Source of the DNA: JBCCGI01 sp039029355 | GTDB taxonomy: Bacteria > Planctomycetota > UBA1135 > GCA-002686595 | Direction: 5' to 3' | DNA length: 43,723 nucleotides | Assembly (NCBI GenBank): GCA_039029355.1 | Contig: JBCCGI010000068.1 | Location: 1 to 43,723, forward strand | Part shown: positions 16,653 to 27,885 of the stretch, piece by piece | Layout of the letters: each line of letters starts with the position of its first letter | How positions within the stretch are numbered: the first letter of the stretch is position 1 | Notes under the pieces: generated by a model | What the model was told of the DNA's origin: nothing | Database searches by the model: none | Seen by the model: only the letters and a program-made list of their open reading frames with translations | Position numbers and translations under genes: made by a program

Positions 16653-18626
16653 ATGAAGCGCGCGCTCCTCCTCCTTCTCGTCGCCCCCGCCGTCGATGCG
16701 GGCACCTTCGCCCAACGTCCGCAGCCCAAGATCCGCGGCGACGTCTACGCCACGGCCCGCAAGAAGGTCCTTCCCCCCGGACGCACGCTGGACGAGCACC
16801 GCGCGATCGTCCGCTCCCTGCGCTTGGACGCCGACGACCTCGACCGCGGCGAGGTTGCGCTCCAGCTACGCAGCAAGCTGACGGACGCCGAGTTGGCCGA
16901 GCTCCGCGCCCTGGGGATCGAGGTCCACCCCTACACCTGGGTCCCGCCGGTGCCGGGCAAGCACCCGCACGGCGTGATCACCGCCGACGTGCCCTACGGT
17001 CTTCTGCCCCTCCTGGCGGCGGACGAGCGGATCCTCCGCGTGACCTGCGTCGAGCGGCGTGGGCAGGCGACGACGGATGAGGGCGGCGCGATGATCGGCG
17101 TGCCCTCCATCCACGCCGGCGGCTTGGGGAAGGCGCGAACGGGCAAGGGAGTCCACGTCGCGATCGCCGACTCGGGGCTGACGAAGGACCTAGTGCCGGA
17201 CCCCATCGAGACCTTCGACATGACGAAGGGGCAAGACCCCGACACCTGGGGGACGAACGTCAAGAACGAGACGTCGGCATTGACGCAGTACAGCTACCAC
17301 GGGACGTGGGTGACGAGCATCCTCGTCAGCCAGGGCAAAGACGGCCAGTGGATCGGCACGGCGCCCGACGCGGACTACTCCTTCTACAAGATCGCCAAGT
17401 CGGGCACGCTGAACGACGCCTCGACCACCGACGCCATCGAAGCGGTCAACCGCGCGCTCGAGATCGGGGCCGACGTCTTCAACCTGAGCTACACGTACTA
17501 CGACCTCTACAAGGACGGCTCCAGTGCCCTCGAGCAGGCCGTGGACCACGCCGTCGCTTCGGGCATGACCGTCTTCGCGGCGGCGGGGAACGGCGGGACC
17601 CGCGCGCTTCACGACCGGGTCACGCTCCTGCCTGGGCAGAGCGCGCTCGTCCAGGTCGAGGTGAGCACGGGCCTTCCCTTCACGCTGCGCGCGCTGTGGC
17701 GCGACGACGACACGTTCAACGAGAACATCTCGGTCTCGTGCATTACCCTCGAAGGCAACGAGTCGTTCGAGCAGGTCGTTTCCTCAATGAGCGACCGGGG
17801 GACCGAGGCCAAGCAGTTCGAGTTCAACGTGAAGCTCGACGGCGGCGAGCCCGACTACCACTACCTCTCGATTACCAACGCGGCCTCCATCGAGACCCAG
17901 TCCACCGAGGTTCACCTGTTCTCGGAATCGCTGGACGCGGTCTTCTCCAGTCCGCACTACGGCTACCTGGTCGGCGTCCCCGCGACGGCGGACGACGCCA
18001 TCGCCGTGGGCGCCTGGGTCCAGTCGGAGGAATGGACCAATACGGACGGCGAGACGATCGAGACCGGCGAGAAGTACGACACGCGAGCCAGCTTCAGCGC
18101 AATCGGTCCGCGTATCGACGGGCTGCTGAAGCCCGACATCCTGGCTCCCGGGTCGCTTACGATCTCTCGTGGTGGAAACGTCATCAACTACAGCAAGTAC
18201 TATCAGGTCTCGGGCGGCGGTTGGATCGCGCTGCAGGGGACCAGCGCGTCGAGCCCGATGGCGGCCGGAGTCGCCGCGCTCCTCCTGGAGGAGAACCCGA
18301 CCCTGACGCCCGCCGACATCAAGCAGGCCCTGACGTCGTCGGCCCACCTGGCGGACGAGCCCAACGAGGAATACGGGCACGGCCTGATCAACGCGTTCAT
18401 CGCTTACTTCGATCCCGCCGTCCAGAGCATCTGGGTCGACTTCGACGTCGTCGCGGAGGGGACGGGGACCTGGGTCTCACCGTTCAAGACGCTCGAGCGG
18501 GCCTCCCTCATGGCGCCCCCGGGAGCGCTGGTTCGAATCAAAGCAAGCACGACTTCGGAGACCGGATCCTACGCCAACGCGATCACCGTGTTCGCGGAGG
18601 AGGGAGAGGCGACCCTGGGACAGTGA
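16653..18626 (+). CDS. Exported subtilisin-like serine protease (S8)
   Basis: 657 residues; ATG with GGAG seven bases upstream. Signal peptide MKRALLLLLVAPAVDAG. A propeptide-like region follows to about residue 150. The S8 triad is complete: Asp173 in HVAIADSGL, His216 in YHGTWVTSI, Ser531 in GTSASSPMAAG, with oxyanion Asn313 in FAAAGNGG. The Asn-Ser distance is 218 residues against about 66 in subtilisin, so a beta-rich insertion of about 150 residues interrupts the catalytic domain (about 320-470). After the protease a short tail (about 590-657; GTWVSPFKTLERA, PPGALVRI, ITVFAEEGEATLG) resembles the first coil of a right-handed beta-helix. It is divergent from the IPT/collagen unit across 255 bases. 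Inferred role: surface protein processing or nutrient proteolysis. Confidence 0.93.
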   Translation: MKRALLLLLVAPAVDAGTFAQRPQPKIRGDVYATARKKVLPPGRTLDEHRAIVRSLRLDADDLDRGEVALQLRSKLTDAELAELRALGIEVHPYTWVPPVPGKHPHGVITADVPYGLLPLLAADERILRVTCVERRGQATTDEGGAMIGVPSIHAGGLGKARTGKGVHVAIADSGLTKDLVPDPIETFDMTKGQDPDTWGTNVKNETSALTQYSYHGTWVTSILVSQGKDGQWIGTAPDADYSFYKIAKSGTLNDASTTDAIEAVNRALEIGADVFNLSYTYYDLYKDGSSALEQAVDHAVASGMTVFAAAGNGGTRALHDRVTLLPGQSALVQVEVSTGLPFTLRALWRDDDTFNENISVSCITLEGNESFEQVVSSMSDRGTEAKQFEFNVKLDGGEPDYHYLSITNAASIETQSTEVHLFSESLDAVFSSPHYGYLVGVPATADDAIAVGAWVQSEEWTNTDGETIETGEKYDTRASFSAIGPRIDGLLKPDILAPGSLTISRGGNVINYSKYYQVSGGGWIALQGTSASSPMAAGVAALLLEENPTLTPADIKQALTSSAHLADEPNEEYGHGLINAFIAYFDPAVQSIWVDFDVVAEGTGTWVSPFKTLERASLMAPPGALVRIKASTTSETGSYANAITVFAEEGEATLGQ

Positions 18627-18665
18627 GCCTCCCGAGCCGGCGCGGGTGGCGATCAGGCCGATCTA

Positions 18666-18681
18666 GGGCGCGTTTGCGCCC
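18666..18681 (+). terminator. Small hairpin after the subtilase gene
   Basis: GGGCGC, loop GTTT, GCGCCC, 39 bases after the TGA of the subtilase. Only six pairs and no U-tract, so this is a weak terminator candidate. Confidence 0.3.
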
Positions 18682-18801
18682 GCAATCCCCCATGTCGTCC
18701 CGACCCATGGAACGGCCGATGCTTGTGGATGCTCGCCGGACTCCCGTTCACCTGCCTAGAAGTCGCCACCGCGCGCGATCCGTAGGCTAGGCTGGTGCTT
18801 G

Positions 18802-19851
18802 ATGAATCCGCTCCCGCGCCTCCCTTTCGCAACCTTGCTCCTCGTCCTGCCGAGCACCTCGGCGGCGTTCGCCCAGACCACGATCGTCGTGCCCAGCTCG
18901 TACGACGCCATCCCGGGCACCGTCCCGAGCCCGCTGCCCTTCGGCTCCGATACTCCGCGCTACCAGCAGGCCTACAGCGCCGCCGACCTCGTCGACGCCC
19001 TCGGGCAGGAGATCGCCGCCATCTCGTTCCGCCTGGACGGCAGCTCCGGCTTCACCGGCGGGCACGTCTTCGACGACCTGAAGATCACGCTGTCGACCAA
19101 GCCCAACCTGGTCGACCAGCTGACGACGGAGTTTCACCTCAACCCGGGTCCGAACGAGGTGGTTGTCTACGACGCACCCTATGTCGTACCCGACCTCAGC
19201 GGCGGCGCGGAGCCGCTTCCCTTCGAGCTGCGGATCCCGCTCACGACGCTGTTCAACTACGGCGGGGACGACCTTCTGGTCGACATGCGGTTCAATTCGA
19301 GCCCCGCGCTGCTGCTCAACGTCGACGCGGTCTGGACGTTGAGCGACGGCATATCGCGCTCCTTCGTCGCCGGCTCCAGCTTGACCGCAGACTCGCTGGG
19401 CCTCGTGACCGCCTTCGAGCTGAAGCCCCCGCCCGCCGTCAAGCCGATGTCCAACTGCGGGGGCAACCTCGGTACGCTCGCTCACGTGAGCGGTGAGCCG
19501 ACCCTCGGTTCGATCCTCAGCGTCGAGATGGACGCGGCCCAGGCCTTGGGCGCGATCGGATACCTCGCGGTGGCGATTCAGCCGGTCGCCGGCTGGCCGC
19601 CGTGCGGCGTCACTCTGCCGCCCGCGGGCGAGCTGCTCATCAGCGCCGCCGCGCCGAACCCCGTGCTCGTCTTCGGCGGCGGTACGGGCTGGAGCGGCGC
19701 ACCGCTCCCCTTCGTCTTCCCGGTCCCGGTCGACCTCACGCTGATCGGGGTGTCCGTGTACACCCAGGGCGCCTGGGTCGACGTGGCCGGCGCCGCGCCC
19801 TCCGAGCCCCTGCGCCTGACCGGCGGCCTCGAGCTCACGATCGGGCAGTGA
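18802..19851 (+). CDS. Secreted protein of unknown function with the shared C-terminal module
   Basis: 349 residues; ATG at 18802 preferred over the TTG directly before it. The signal peptide ends near SAAFAQ. The first 200 residues are beta-rich (TTIVVPSSYDAIPGTVPSP, AISFRLDGSSGFTGGHVFDD, LLVDMRFNSSPALLL) and resemble secreted planctomycete proteins that describe no known enzyme. From about residue 215 (SNCGGNLGTLAHVSGEPTLG) the C-terminal part follows the pattern of the module shared with other genes here, ending FPVPVDLTLIGVSVYTQG and LTGGLELTIGQ. It stands alone between the subtilase and a strong bidirectional hairpin. No catalytic motif is visible. Confidence 0.75.
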   Translation: MNPLPRLPFATLLLVLPSTSAAFAQTTIVVPSSYDAIPGTVPSPLPFGSDTPRYQQAYSAADLVDALGQEIAAISFRLDGSSGFTGGHVFDDLKITLSTKPNLVDQLTTEFHLNPGPNEVVVYDAPYVVPDLSGGAEPLPFELRIPLTTLFNYGGDDLLVDMRFNSSPALLLNVDAVWTLSDGISRSFVAGSSLTADSLGLVTAFELKPPPAVKPMSNCGGNLGTLAHVSGEPTLGSILSVEMDAAQALGAIGYLAVAIQPVAGWPPCGVTLPPAGELLISAAAPNPVLVFGGGTGWSGAPLPFVFPVPVDLTLIGVSVYTQGAWVDVAGAAPSEPLRLTGGLELTIGQ

Positions 19852-19883
19852 GCCCGGTCAGCGCCTTGGAGGCGCGGTCGTCG

Positions 19884-19914
19884 CCGTTCCCTGCCGCGAG
19901 CCGGCAGGGAACGG
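19884..19914. terminator. Bidirectional hairpin between convergent genes
   Basis: CCGTTCCCTGCCG, a five-base loop, then the exact reverse complement CGGCAGGGAACGG (13 pairs). It lies between a plus-strand gene ending at 19851 and a minus-strand gene ending at 19946, so it can serve both. Confidence 0.7.
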
Positions 19915-19945
19915 ATGCGGACGACCAGCCTCTCGCTCAAGGGCG

Positions 19946-20641
19946 CTAGACCCCGAGGATTATCCCCGCCCAGATGCTGATCGAGCCGTCGGGGTTCGGG
20001 ATGAAGGAGCACTTCATCAGCTCGGTGAACCCGCCGTCGGCGGCGTTGGTCGTGTCCTTGGGGCCCTTCGTCGCGTACGGCTCGATGTTCGCGTAGACCA
20101 GATCGGTCAGCCAGTCGTCGAAGTACATCTGCGTCGTCGCCTCGCTGGTCTTGTCGGGGCGGACCTTCAGGTGCACGTGGGTCGTGCGGCCGGCGTACCA
20201 GCCGGGGTAGATCGACTGGAAGACGGCGATGCCGTTCCCGTCGGTGATCTGGATCCCGCGCAGCCAGGTCTCGCCGGTCGTTCCCTTCACCGGAAAGCCC
20301 GAGTAGCTGCCGAGCCCGTTGTTGTGCCAGACGTCGACGACCGCGCCGGGGATCGGCTGGCAGGTGTCCTTGTCGACGACCAGGTAGATCAGGGTCATCG
20401 GCATGCCGGGCTGTCCCTCGGTGATGTCCTGGCGCAGGAGGTCGAGGTCGAGATAGAACGGCCCCGGGGTCTGCTGCACGACCATCGGGCACATCCCTCC
20501 GGTCAGGACGCGACGGTGTGCCGCGGGGAGGGCTGGGTTGGGGGAGGCGGCGCGGGCGATGCTCGGGAACAAGGAGCCCAAGCCGAGGCTGCCGGCGCCG
20601 GCGAGAACGGCGCGACGCGGGAGACGAGGAGAGGTGTTCAT
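19946..20641 (-). CDS. Tat-exported intradiol ring-cleavage dioxygenase
   Basis: 231 residues. The N-terminus has a twin-arginine signal (PRLPRRAVLAGAGSLG, then an Ala-rich cleavage region). The body matches intradiol dioxygenases of the protocatechuate 3,4-dioxygenase beta-like group: QQTPGPFYLD, EGQPGMPM, GAVVDVWHNN, WLRGIQITD, IYPGWYAGRTTHVHLKV. The four non-haem Fe(III) ligands are all there: Tyr113 (GSYSGF), Tyr149 (PGWY), His155 and His157 (HVH). Family knowledge: opens catechol-type rings between the hydroxyls using O2. The single-subunit exported form is less usual than the cytoplasmic two-subunit enzyme; its substrate is unknown. It lies 79 bases downstream of a LysR regulator on the same strand, which probably controls it. 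No downstream muconate-pathway genes are present. Confidence 0.93.
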   Translation of the reverse strand: MNTSPRLPRRAVLAGAGSLGLGSLFPSIARAASPNPALPAAHRRVLTGGMCPMVVQQTPGPFYLDLDLLRQDITEGQPGMPMTLIYLVVDKDTCQPIPGAVVDVWHNNGLGSYSGFPVKGTTGETWLRGIQITDGNGIAVFQSIYPGWYAGRTTHVHLKVRPDKTSEATTQMYFDDWLTDLVYANIEPYATKGPKDTTNAADGGFTELMKCSFIPNPDGSISIWAGIILGV

Positions 20642-20696
20642 GAACTGAGACTAGCCCAGGTCATCGCATCCATAATCGACATCTAGGAGGCGCGAT

Positions 20697-20715
20697 TGTG
20701 TCTCCAGGCGACACA
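20697..20715 (-). promoter_or_regulatory. Candidate LysR operator dyad upstream of the dioxygenase
   Basis: TGTGTC, seven bases, GACACA form a six-base dyad; the inner part also fits the T-N11-A LysR box. It lies 56-74 bases before the dioxygenase ATG and 5 bases after the end of the LysR gene. It could instead be a weak terminator hairpin of the LysR gene. Confidence 0.4.
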
Positions 20716-20720
20716 GTGGG

Positions 20721-21623
20721 TCAGGCCAGCGGGATGGCCTGTAGGTCCTCGCCCAGCTCCTGCAGCTGGACCGCCTTCGGGTGGTCCGCGAGCCAGACCA
20801 GCCGGAAGGCGTCGGACTGCGGCTTTACAGAGGGGGCGATGCGGACGAGCTCGCGCTGCTCCAGGTCCGGCGCCACGAAGTACAGCGGAAGAACCGCGAC
20901 GCCGTGCCCGCCTAGGGCGCGCTGCCGGATGGCGGCGATCGTCCCGAGGCACTGGAGCTTCTTGAACGACCAGGGGGCCCCCTTGCGCTTCGCCCCCGAG
21001 AAGTAGCGGAACAGAGGCCGCCGCGGGCCGATGTCGAGGAGCGTGTGCCTCGCCGCGTCCCGCGCCCCGCGCAGCGGGAGCCTGCGCAGCAGCGCAGCGC
21101 TCCCGACGAACACGTAGTCCTCCTGGTGGAGCGTGACGTGCTGCGCTCCCTTGGGGCGCTGGCGCGAGGACGTCACGGCCGCATCGACCTGGCCGTTCTG
21201 GACCCGCTCGATCATGTCCGCGCTGTCGCCGAACGACAGGTGGATCATGCGCTGCGGTCGCTTGCTGGCGAGCACATCCAGCGCCGGCGTCAGCCAGGAC
21301 AACCCGAGCTCGAAGCGGGTGCCGACCGTCAGGGCGTAGGCCACCGGGCTCGGCGCCGCGAGCTCCTGCGCGAAGCGGGTGCATTGATCGAGCAGCCGGT
21401 GAACCACCGGCACGACCTGGGCGCCGCGGTCGGTCAGGCTGACACGGCGGGTCGTGCGCTCGAACAGCTGCGCACCGAGCTGCCGCTCCAGCGCGGCGAT
21501 CCGCTTCCCCAGGGCGGCCGGGGACATGTGCAGCGCGTCGGCGGCCGCGCGGAAGTTCAGGCGCTCCGCGGCCACCTGAAAGCAGCGCAGCGTGAGCAGG
21601 TCGAGCTGGTCCAGGCTGAGCAT
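20721..21623 (-). CDS. LysR-family transcriptional regulator
   Basis: 300 residues from ATG at 21623; the frame stays open far upstream, but homology begins at MLSLDQLDLLTLRCFQVAAE. Residues 1-65 are the winged helix-turn-helix (LNFRAAADALHMSPAALGKR, IAALERQLGAQLFER, VSLTDRG), and about 95-295 are the periplasmic-binding-like effector domain (VGTRFELGLSW, QVDAAVTSS, VFVGSAALL, ALGGHGVAVLP). Length is typical of the family. It is cytoplasmic and DNA-binding. The gene lies directly upstream of the exported dioxygenase and is divergent from a sortilin-like lipoprotein gene, so either or both could be targets. The effector is unknown; an aromatic compound is a reasonable inference from the dioxygenase. 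Confidence 0.93.
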   Translation of the reverse strand: MLSLDQLDLLTLRCFQVAAERLNFRAAADALHMSPAALGKRIAALERQLGAQLFERTTRRVSLTDRGAQVVPVVHRLLDQCTRFAQELAAPSPVAYALTVGTRFELGLSWLTPALDVLASKRPQRMIHLSFGDSADMIERVQNGQVDAAVTSSRQRPKGAQHVTLHQEDYVFVGSAALLRRLPLRGARDAARHTLLDIGPRRPLFRYFSGAKRKGAPWSFKKLQCLGTIAAIRQRALGGHGVAVLPLYFVAPDLEQRELVRIAPSVKPQSDAFRLVWLADHPKAVQLQELGEDLQAIPLA

Positions 21624-21719
21624 TGCAGAGGGATACAATACGCTCGGCGGTATGGCGATGCCCGATACGGCACCGGCGGGATTCTGCTTCGGAGGGCACG
21701 AGCGCTTACCATCTGGCCC
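21624..21719. promoter_or_regulatory. Divergent promoter region, LysR / sortilin-like lipoprotein
   Basis: A 96-base gap between two divergent start codons. An AT-rich patch (GATACAATAC, 21632-21641) contains TACAAT, one base from a sigma-70 -10 box on the plus strand, but no convincing -35 is seen at the right distance. Promoters for both genes must lie here or within the flanking genes. Confidence 0.3.
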
Positions 21720-24700
21720 ATGCTCACCGTCCACTGCGCGAAGCCTGTCGCCCTGCTCCTCACCGCTCTCGCCTCCTGCGCCGCGCCCGGCTACTCCGCA
21801 CAGGACGACGGCACGCCCCACTTCGACCTCGACTGGTTCGAGGGCCTCTCCTGGCGCGAGGTCGGGCCCTATCGCGGAGGGCGCTCCGCCGCCGTCGCCG
21901 GCATCCCCCAGGACCGCGAGACCTACTACCTGGGCGCGACCGGCGGCGGGGTCTGGAAGACGGCCGACGCCGGCGGGTCCTGGGCGAACGTGTCGGACGG
22001 CTTCTTCGGCGGCTCGATCGGAGCCGTGGCCGTCAGCGAGTGGGACCCCAACGTCGTCTACGTCGGCGGCGGCGAGAAGACCGTCCGCGGCAACGTCTCC
22101 CACGGCGAGGGCGTGTGGAAGTCGGTCGACGCCGGCGCGACCTGGACGCACGTCGGCCTGCCGGAATCGCGCCACGTGCCGCGCATCCGCATCCACCCGC
22201 GCGACCCCGACCTCGCCTACGCTGCGGTCCTCGGACACCTCTACGGTCCGAACGGCGAGCGCGGCGTCTACCGCACCACCGACGGCGGCGCGAGCTGGGA
22301 GCTGGTCCACTTCGTGAGCGACGAGGCGGGCTGCGTCGAGCTGGTCATGGACCCGACCAACCCGCGCGTTCTATACGCCTCCTTCTGGAACGTGAACCGC
22401 ACGCCCTCGAGCCTCGAGAGCGGCGGCGAGGGCTCGGGCCTGTGGAAGAGCACCGACGGCGGCGACACGTGGACCGAGCTCACCGGCAACCCCGGCCTGC
22501 CCGGCGGCGTGTGGGGCATCAGCGGCATCGCTGTCTCCCGCAGCAACCCCCAGAACCTCTACGCCATCGTCGAGAACGAGGACGGCGGCGTCTTTCGCTC
22601 GCGCGACGGCGGCGAGACCTGGAGCCGGACCAACGAGGAGCGCGACCTGCGCCAACGCGCGTGGTACTACTCGCGCATCTACGCCGACCCGGTCGACGAG
22701 GAGGGCGTCTACGTCCTCAACGTGCGCTTCCACCACAGCGTCGACGGCGGCCGGAGTTTTGCCACGATCTCGGTGCCGCACGGCGACAACCACGACCTGT
22801 GGATCGACCCGGCCGACGCCGAGCGGATGATCCAGTCCAACGACGGCGGAGCGAACGTCAGCTTCGACCGCGGCGGCAGCTGGTCGACGCAAGCGAACCA
22901 GCCGACGGCGCAGATGTACCGCGTGTCGGTCGACAACGCGTTTCCCTACCGGCTGCTGGGCGGCCAGCAGGACAACTCGGCCGTCCGCATCCGCTCGCGC
23001 TCGCTCACCGGATCGAGCATCACGCGGCGCGACTGGGACCCGACCGCCGGCGGCGAGAGCGGCCACATCGTCGCCAAGCCCGACGACCCCGACGTGGTCT
23101 ACGGCGGGAGCTACGGCGGCTACCTCACGCGCCGCAACCACCGCACCGGCGAACGCCGCACCGTCACGGTCTGGCCCGACAACCCGATGGGCGCCGGCGC
23201 CGAGGGCATGAAGTACCGCTTCCAGTGGAACTTCCCGCTGTTCTTCTCCGCCCATGACCCCGAGCTGCTCTACGCCGCGGCGAACGTGCTCTTCCGCACG
23301 CGCGACGGCGGTGCGAGCTGGGAGCAGGTGAGCCCCGACCTCACGCGCAACGACCCGAGCAAGCTCGTCAGCTCCGGGGGCCCGATCACGCAGGACAACA
23401 CGGGCGTCGAGTACTACTGCACGATCTTCGCGGCCTTCGAGTCGCCGCACGAGCGCGGCGTGATCTGGTGCGGCTCCGACGACGGGCGCGTGCACGTCAC
23501 GCGCGACGACGGCGCGAACTGGGCCGACGTCACGCCCGAGGGCCTGCCGGAGTGGACCCAGGTCAACAGCCTCGAACCCCACCCCTTCGAGCCGGGCGGC
23601 GCGTACCTGGCCGGCACGCGCTACAAGCTCGACGACTTCGAGCCCTATCTCTTCCGCACGACCGACTACGGCGCCACCTGGGAGCGCATCGACGGAGGCG
23701 GCATCGACCGCATGCACTTCACGCGCGTCCTGCGCGCGGATCCCGTGCGGCGCGGGCTGCTCTACGCCGGCACCGAGCTGGGCGCGTACGTCTCGTTCGA
23801 CGACGGCGCCAGCTGGTCGTCGCTGCAGCTCGACCTGCCGATCAGTCCGATCACCGACATGGCGGTGAAGGAGGGCGACCTGGTCGTCGCGACCCAGGGC
23901 CGCGGCTACTGGATCCTCGACGACCTCTCGCCCCTGCGGCAGCTCGACCTCGAGGCCGAGCCCGGCGCGGTGACGCTCTTCGAGCCGCGCCCGAGCCACC
24001 GCCTCGCCATGCGCCGCACGGACAGCCCGCGCGACGCCGGCACGAACGCTTACCCGGGGGTGCTCTTCTCCTACGTGCTGCCCGACGACCTCGACCCCGA
24101 GGCGACGCTCGAGCTCTCGATCCTCGAGGCGGACGGCACGCCGATCCGCACCTTCGAGCCGCGCACGCCCGAGGGCGAGGAAGCCGACCCGTTGCCCCCG
24201 CACCTGACCGGCGACGCGCGCCAGCTGCCGACCGAGAAGGGCCTCAACCGCTTCGCCTGGGACCTGCGCTATCCCGGCGCGGAGACGTTCGAGGGAGCGG
24301 TGTACTGGAACGGCGGCACCGACGGCCCCCGCGCCGTGCCCGGCGACTACCGGGCGCGCCTCACCGTCGGCGACGGCGACACCGCCGTCGTCCGCGAGGT
24401 CGCCTTCACGCTCCTGCCCGACCCGCGCACGAGCGCCACGCCCGACGACTTCCGCGCGCAGTTCGACTTCCTCTCCCGAGTACGCGACGACCTGACCCGC
24501 ACGCACCGCGCCATCCGCCGCCTGCGCGCCGCACGGGGCCAGATCGAGGCCGTGAAGGAGCGCTTCGGCGACGAACACACCGAGCTGACCGAGGCGGCCG
24601 ACGCGCTGCTCGACGACCTCAAGACGGTCGAGGAGACGCTCTATCAGACCAAGGCCAAGAGCCCCCAGGACCCGCTCAACTTCCCGATCCGCCTCGGCGA

Positions 24701-24917
24701 CAAGCTCGCTGGCCTGGTCGGCGTCGCCGGCAGCGGCGACTTCGCCCCGACGCGCCAGGCGCGCGAGGTACACGCGTTCCTGATGGAGGGCATCGAGGCG
24801 GAGCTCGCGAAGCTCGACGGATTGCTCGGTCCGCGCCTCGACGCCTTCAACGCCAGCGTGCAGGCGGCGGCGGTACCGGCGGTGGTGGTGGAGGAGCTCG
24901 AAGGGGCGGACGACTAG
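21720..24917 (+). CDS. Sortilin/VPS10-like beta-propeller lipoprotein
   Basis: 1065 residues from ATG at 21720. The signal sequence ends in a lipobox LASC (Cys20), so it is probably a lipoprotein. Residues about 50-740 carry at least eleven Asp-box/BNR motifs (TADAGGSWANV, STDGGDTWTEL, SRDGGETWSRT, TRDGGASWEQV, TTDYGATWERI, SFDDGASWSSL), the signature of sortilin/VPS10 and sialidase-type propellers. After about 750 comes a beta domain (LNRFAWDLRYPG) and a helical tail (about 900-1060). Such proteins are abundant in Planctomycetota and are often annotated as glycosyl hydrolases, but no sialidase catalytic set was identified, so enzyme activity is not claimed. It is a paralogue of the minus-strand gene ending at 32374. 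It is convergent with a kinase operon across a strong hairpin. Confidence 0.88.
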   Translation: MLTVHCAKPVALLLTALASCAAPGYSAQDDGTPHFDLDWFEGLSWREVGPYRGGRSAAVAGIPQDRETYYLGATGGGVWKTADAGGSWANVSDGFFGGSIGAVAVSEWDPNVVYVGGGEKTVRGNVSHGEGVWKSVDAGATWTHVGLPESRHVPRIRIHPRDPDLAYAAVLGHLYGPNGERGVYRTTDGGASWELVHFVSDEAGCVELVMDPTNPRVLYASFWNVNRTPSSLESGGEGSGLWKSTDGGDTWTELTGNPGLPGGVWGISGIAVSRSNPQNLYAIVENEDGGVFRSRDGGETWSRTNEERDLRQRAWYYSRIYADPVDEEGVYVLNVRFHHSVDGGRSFATISVPHGDNHDLWIDPADAERMIQSNDGGANVSFDRGGSWSTQANQPTAQMYRVSVDNAFPYRLLGGQQDNSAVRIRSRSLTGSSITRRDWDPTAGGESGHIVAKPDDPDVVYGGSYGGYLTRRNHRTGERRTVTVWPDNPMGAGAEGMKYRFQWNFPLFFSAHDPELLYAAANVLFRTRDGGASWEQVSPDLTRNDPSKLVSSGGPITQDNTGVEYYCTIFAAFESPHERGVIWCGSDDGRVHVTRDDGANWADVTPEGLPEWTQVNSLEPHPFEPGGAYLAGTRYKLDDFEPYLFRTTDYGATWERIDGGGIDRMHFTRVLRADPVRRGLLYAGTELGAYVSFDDGASWSSLQLDLPISPITDMAVKEGDLVVATQGRGYWILDDLSPLRQLDLEAEPGAVTLFEPRPSHRLAMRRTDSPRDAGTNAYPGVLFSYVLPDDLDPEATLELSILEADGTPIRTFEPRTPEGEEADPLPPHLTGDARQLPTEKGLNRFAWDLRYPGAETFEGAVYWNGGTDGPRAVPGDYRARLTVGDGDTAVVREVAFTLLPDPRTSATPDDFRAQFDFLSRVRDDLTRTHRAIRRLRAARGQIEAVKERFGDEHTELTEAADALLDDLKTVEETLYQTKAKSPQDPLNFPIRLGDKLAGLVGVAGSGDFAPTRQAREVHAFLMEGIEAELAKLDGLLGPRLDAFNASVQAAAVPAVVVEELEGADD

Positions 24918-25019
24918 GCGCCAGCGCTGTGAACGACCGAGCGGTGCCCGGAGACTCCGTGGCGTCGTGTTCAGAGACTCGGCGGAACCGGAGGCCGAAC
25001 GTTCTCGGTGGCCTGGAGC

Positions 25020-25055
25020 GGGGCCGCGAGTTGCGCAGCAGCAGCTCGTGGCCCC
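25020..25055. terminator. 15-bp bidirectional hairpin between convergent genes
   Basis: GGGGCCGCGAGTTGC, loop GCAGCA, GCAGCTCGTGGCCCC: fifteen consecutive pairs with two G-U wobbles. It lies between a plus-strand gene ending at 24917 and a minus-strand gene ending at 25115. Confidence 0.65.
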
Positions 25056-25114
25056 GTTGCGTGGACGCGAAGGTGAGCGGAGGTAAGAGCTGGGGGACTG
25101 GAGCTCGGCAAGGC

Positions 25115-27868
<2,754 letters not shown>

Positions 27869-27885
27869 GGCGGCGCCTCGCCGGG

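Noticed and set aside
18627..18801. Small gene between the subtilase and the next secreted protein
   Set aside because: No frame has a credible start, ribosome binding site and protein-like composition.
21720..24917. Sialidase / glycosyl hydrolase assignment from Asp boxes
   Set aside because: Asp boxes alone mark the propeller fold; the Arg triad and Tyr/Glu of sialidases were not identified.
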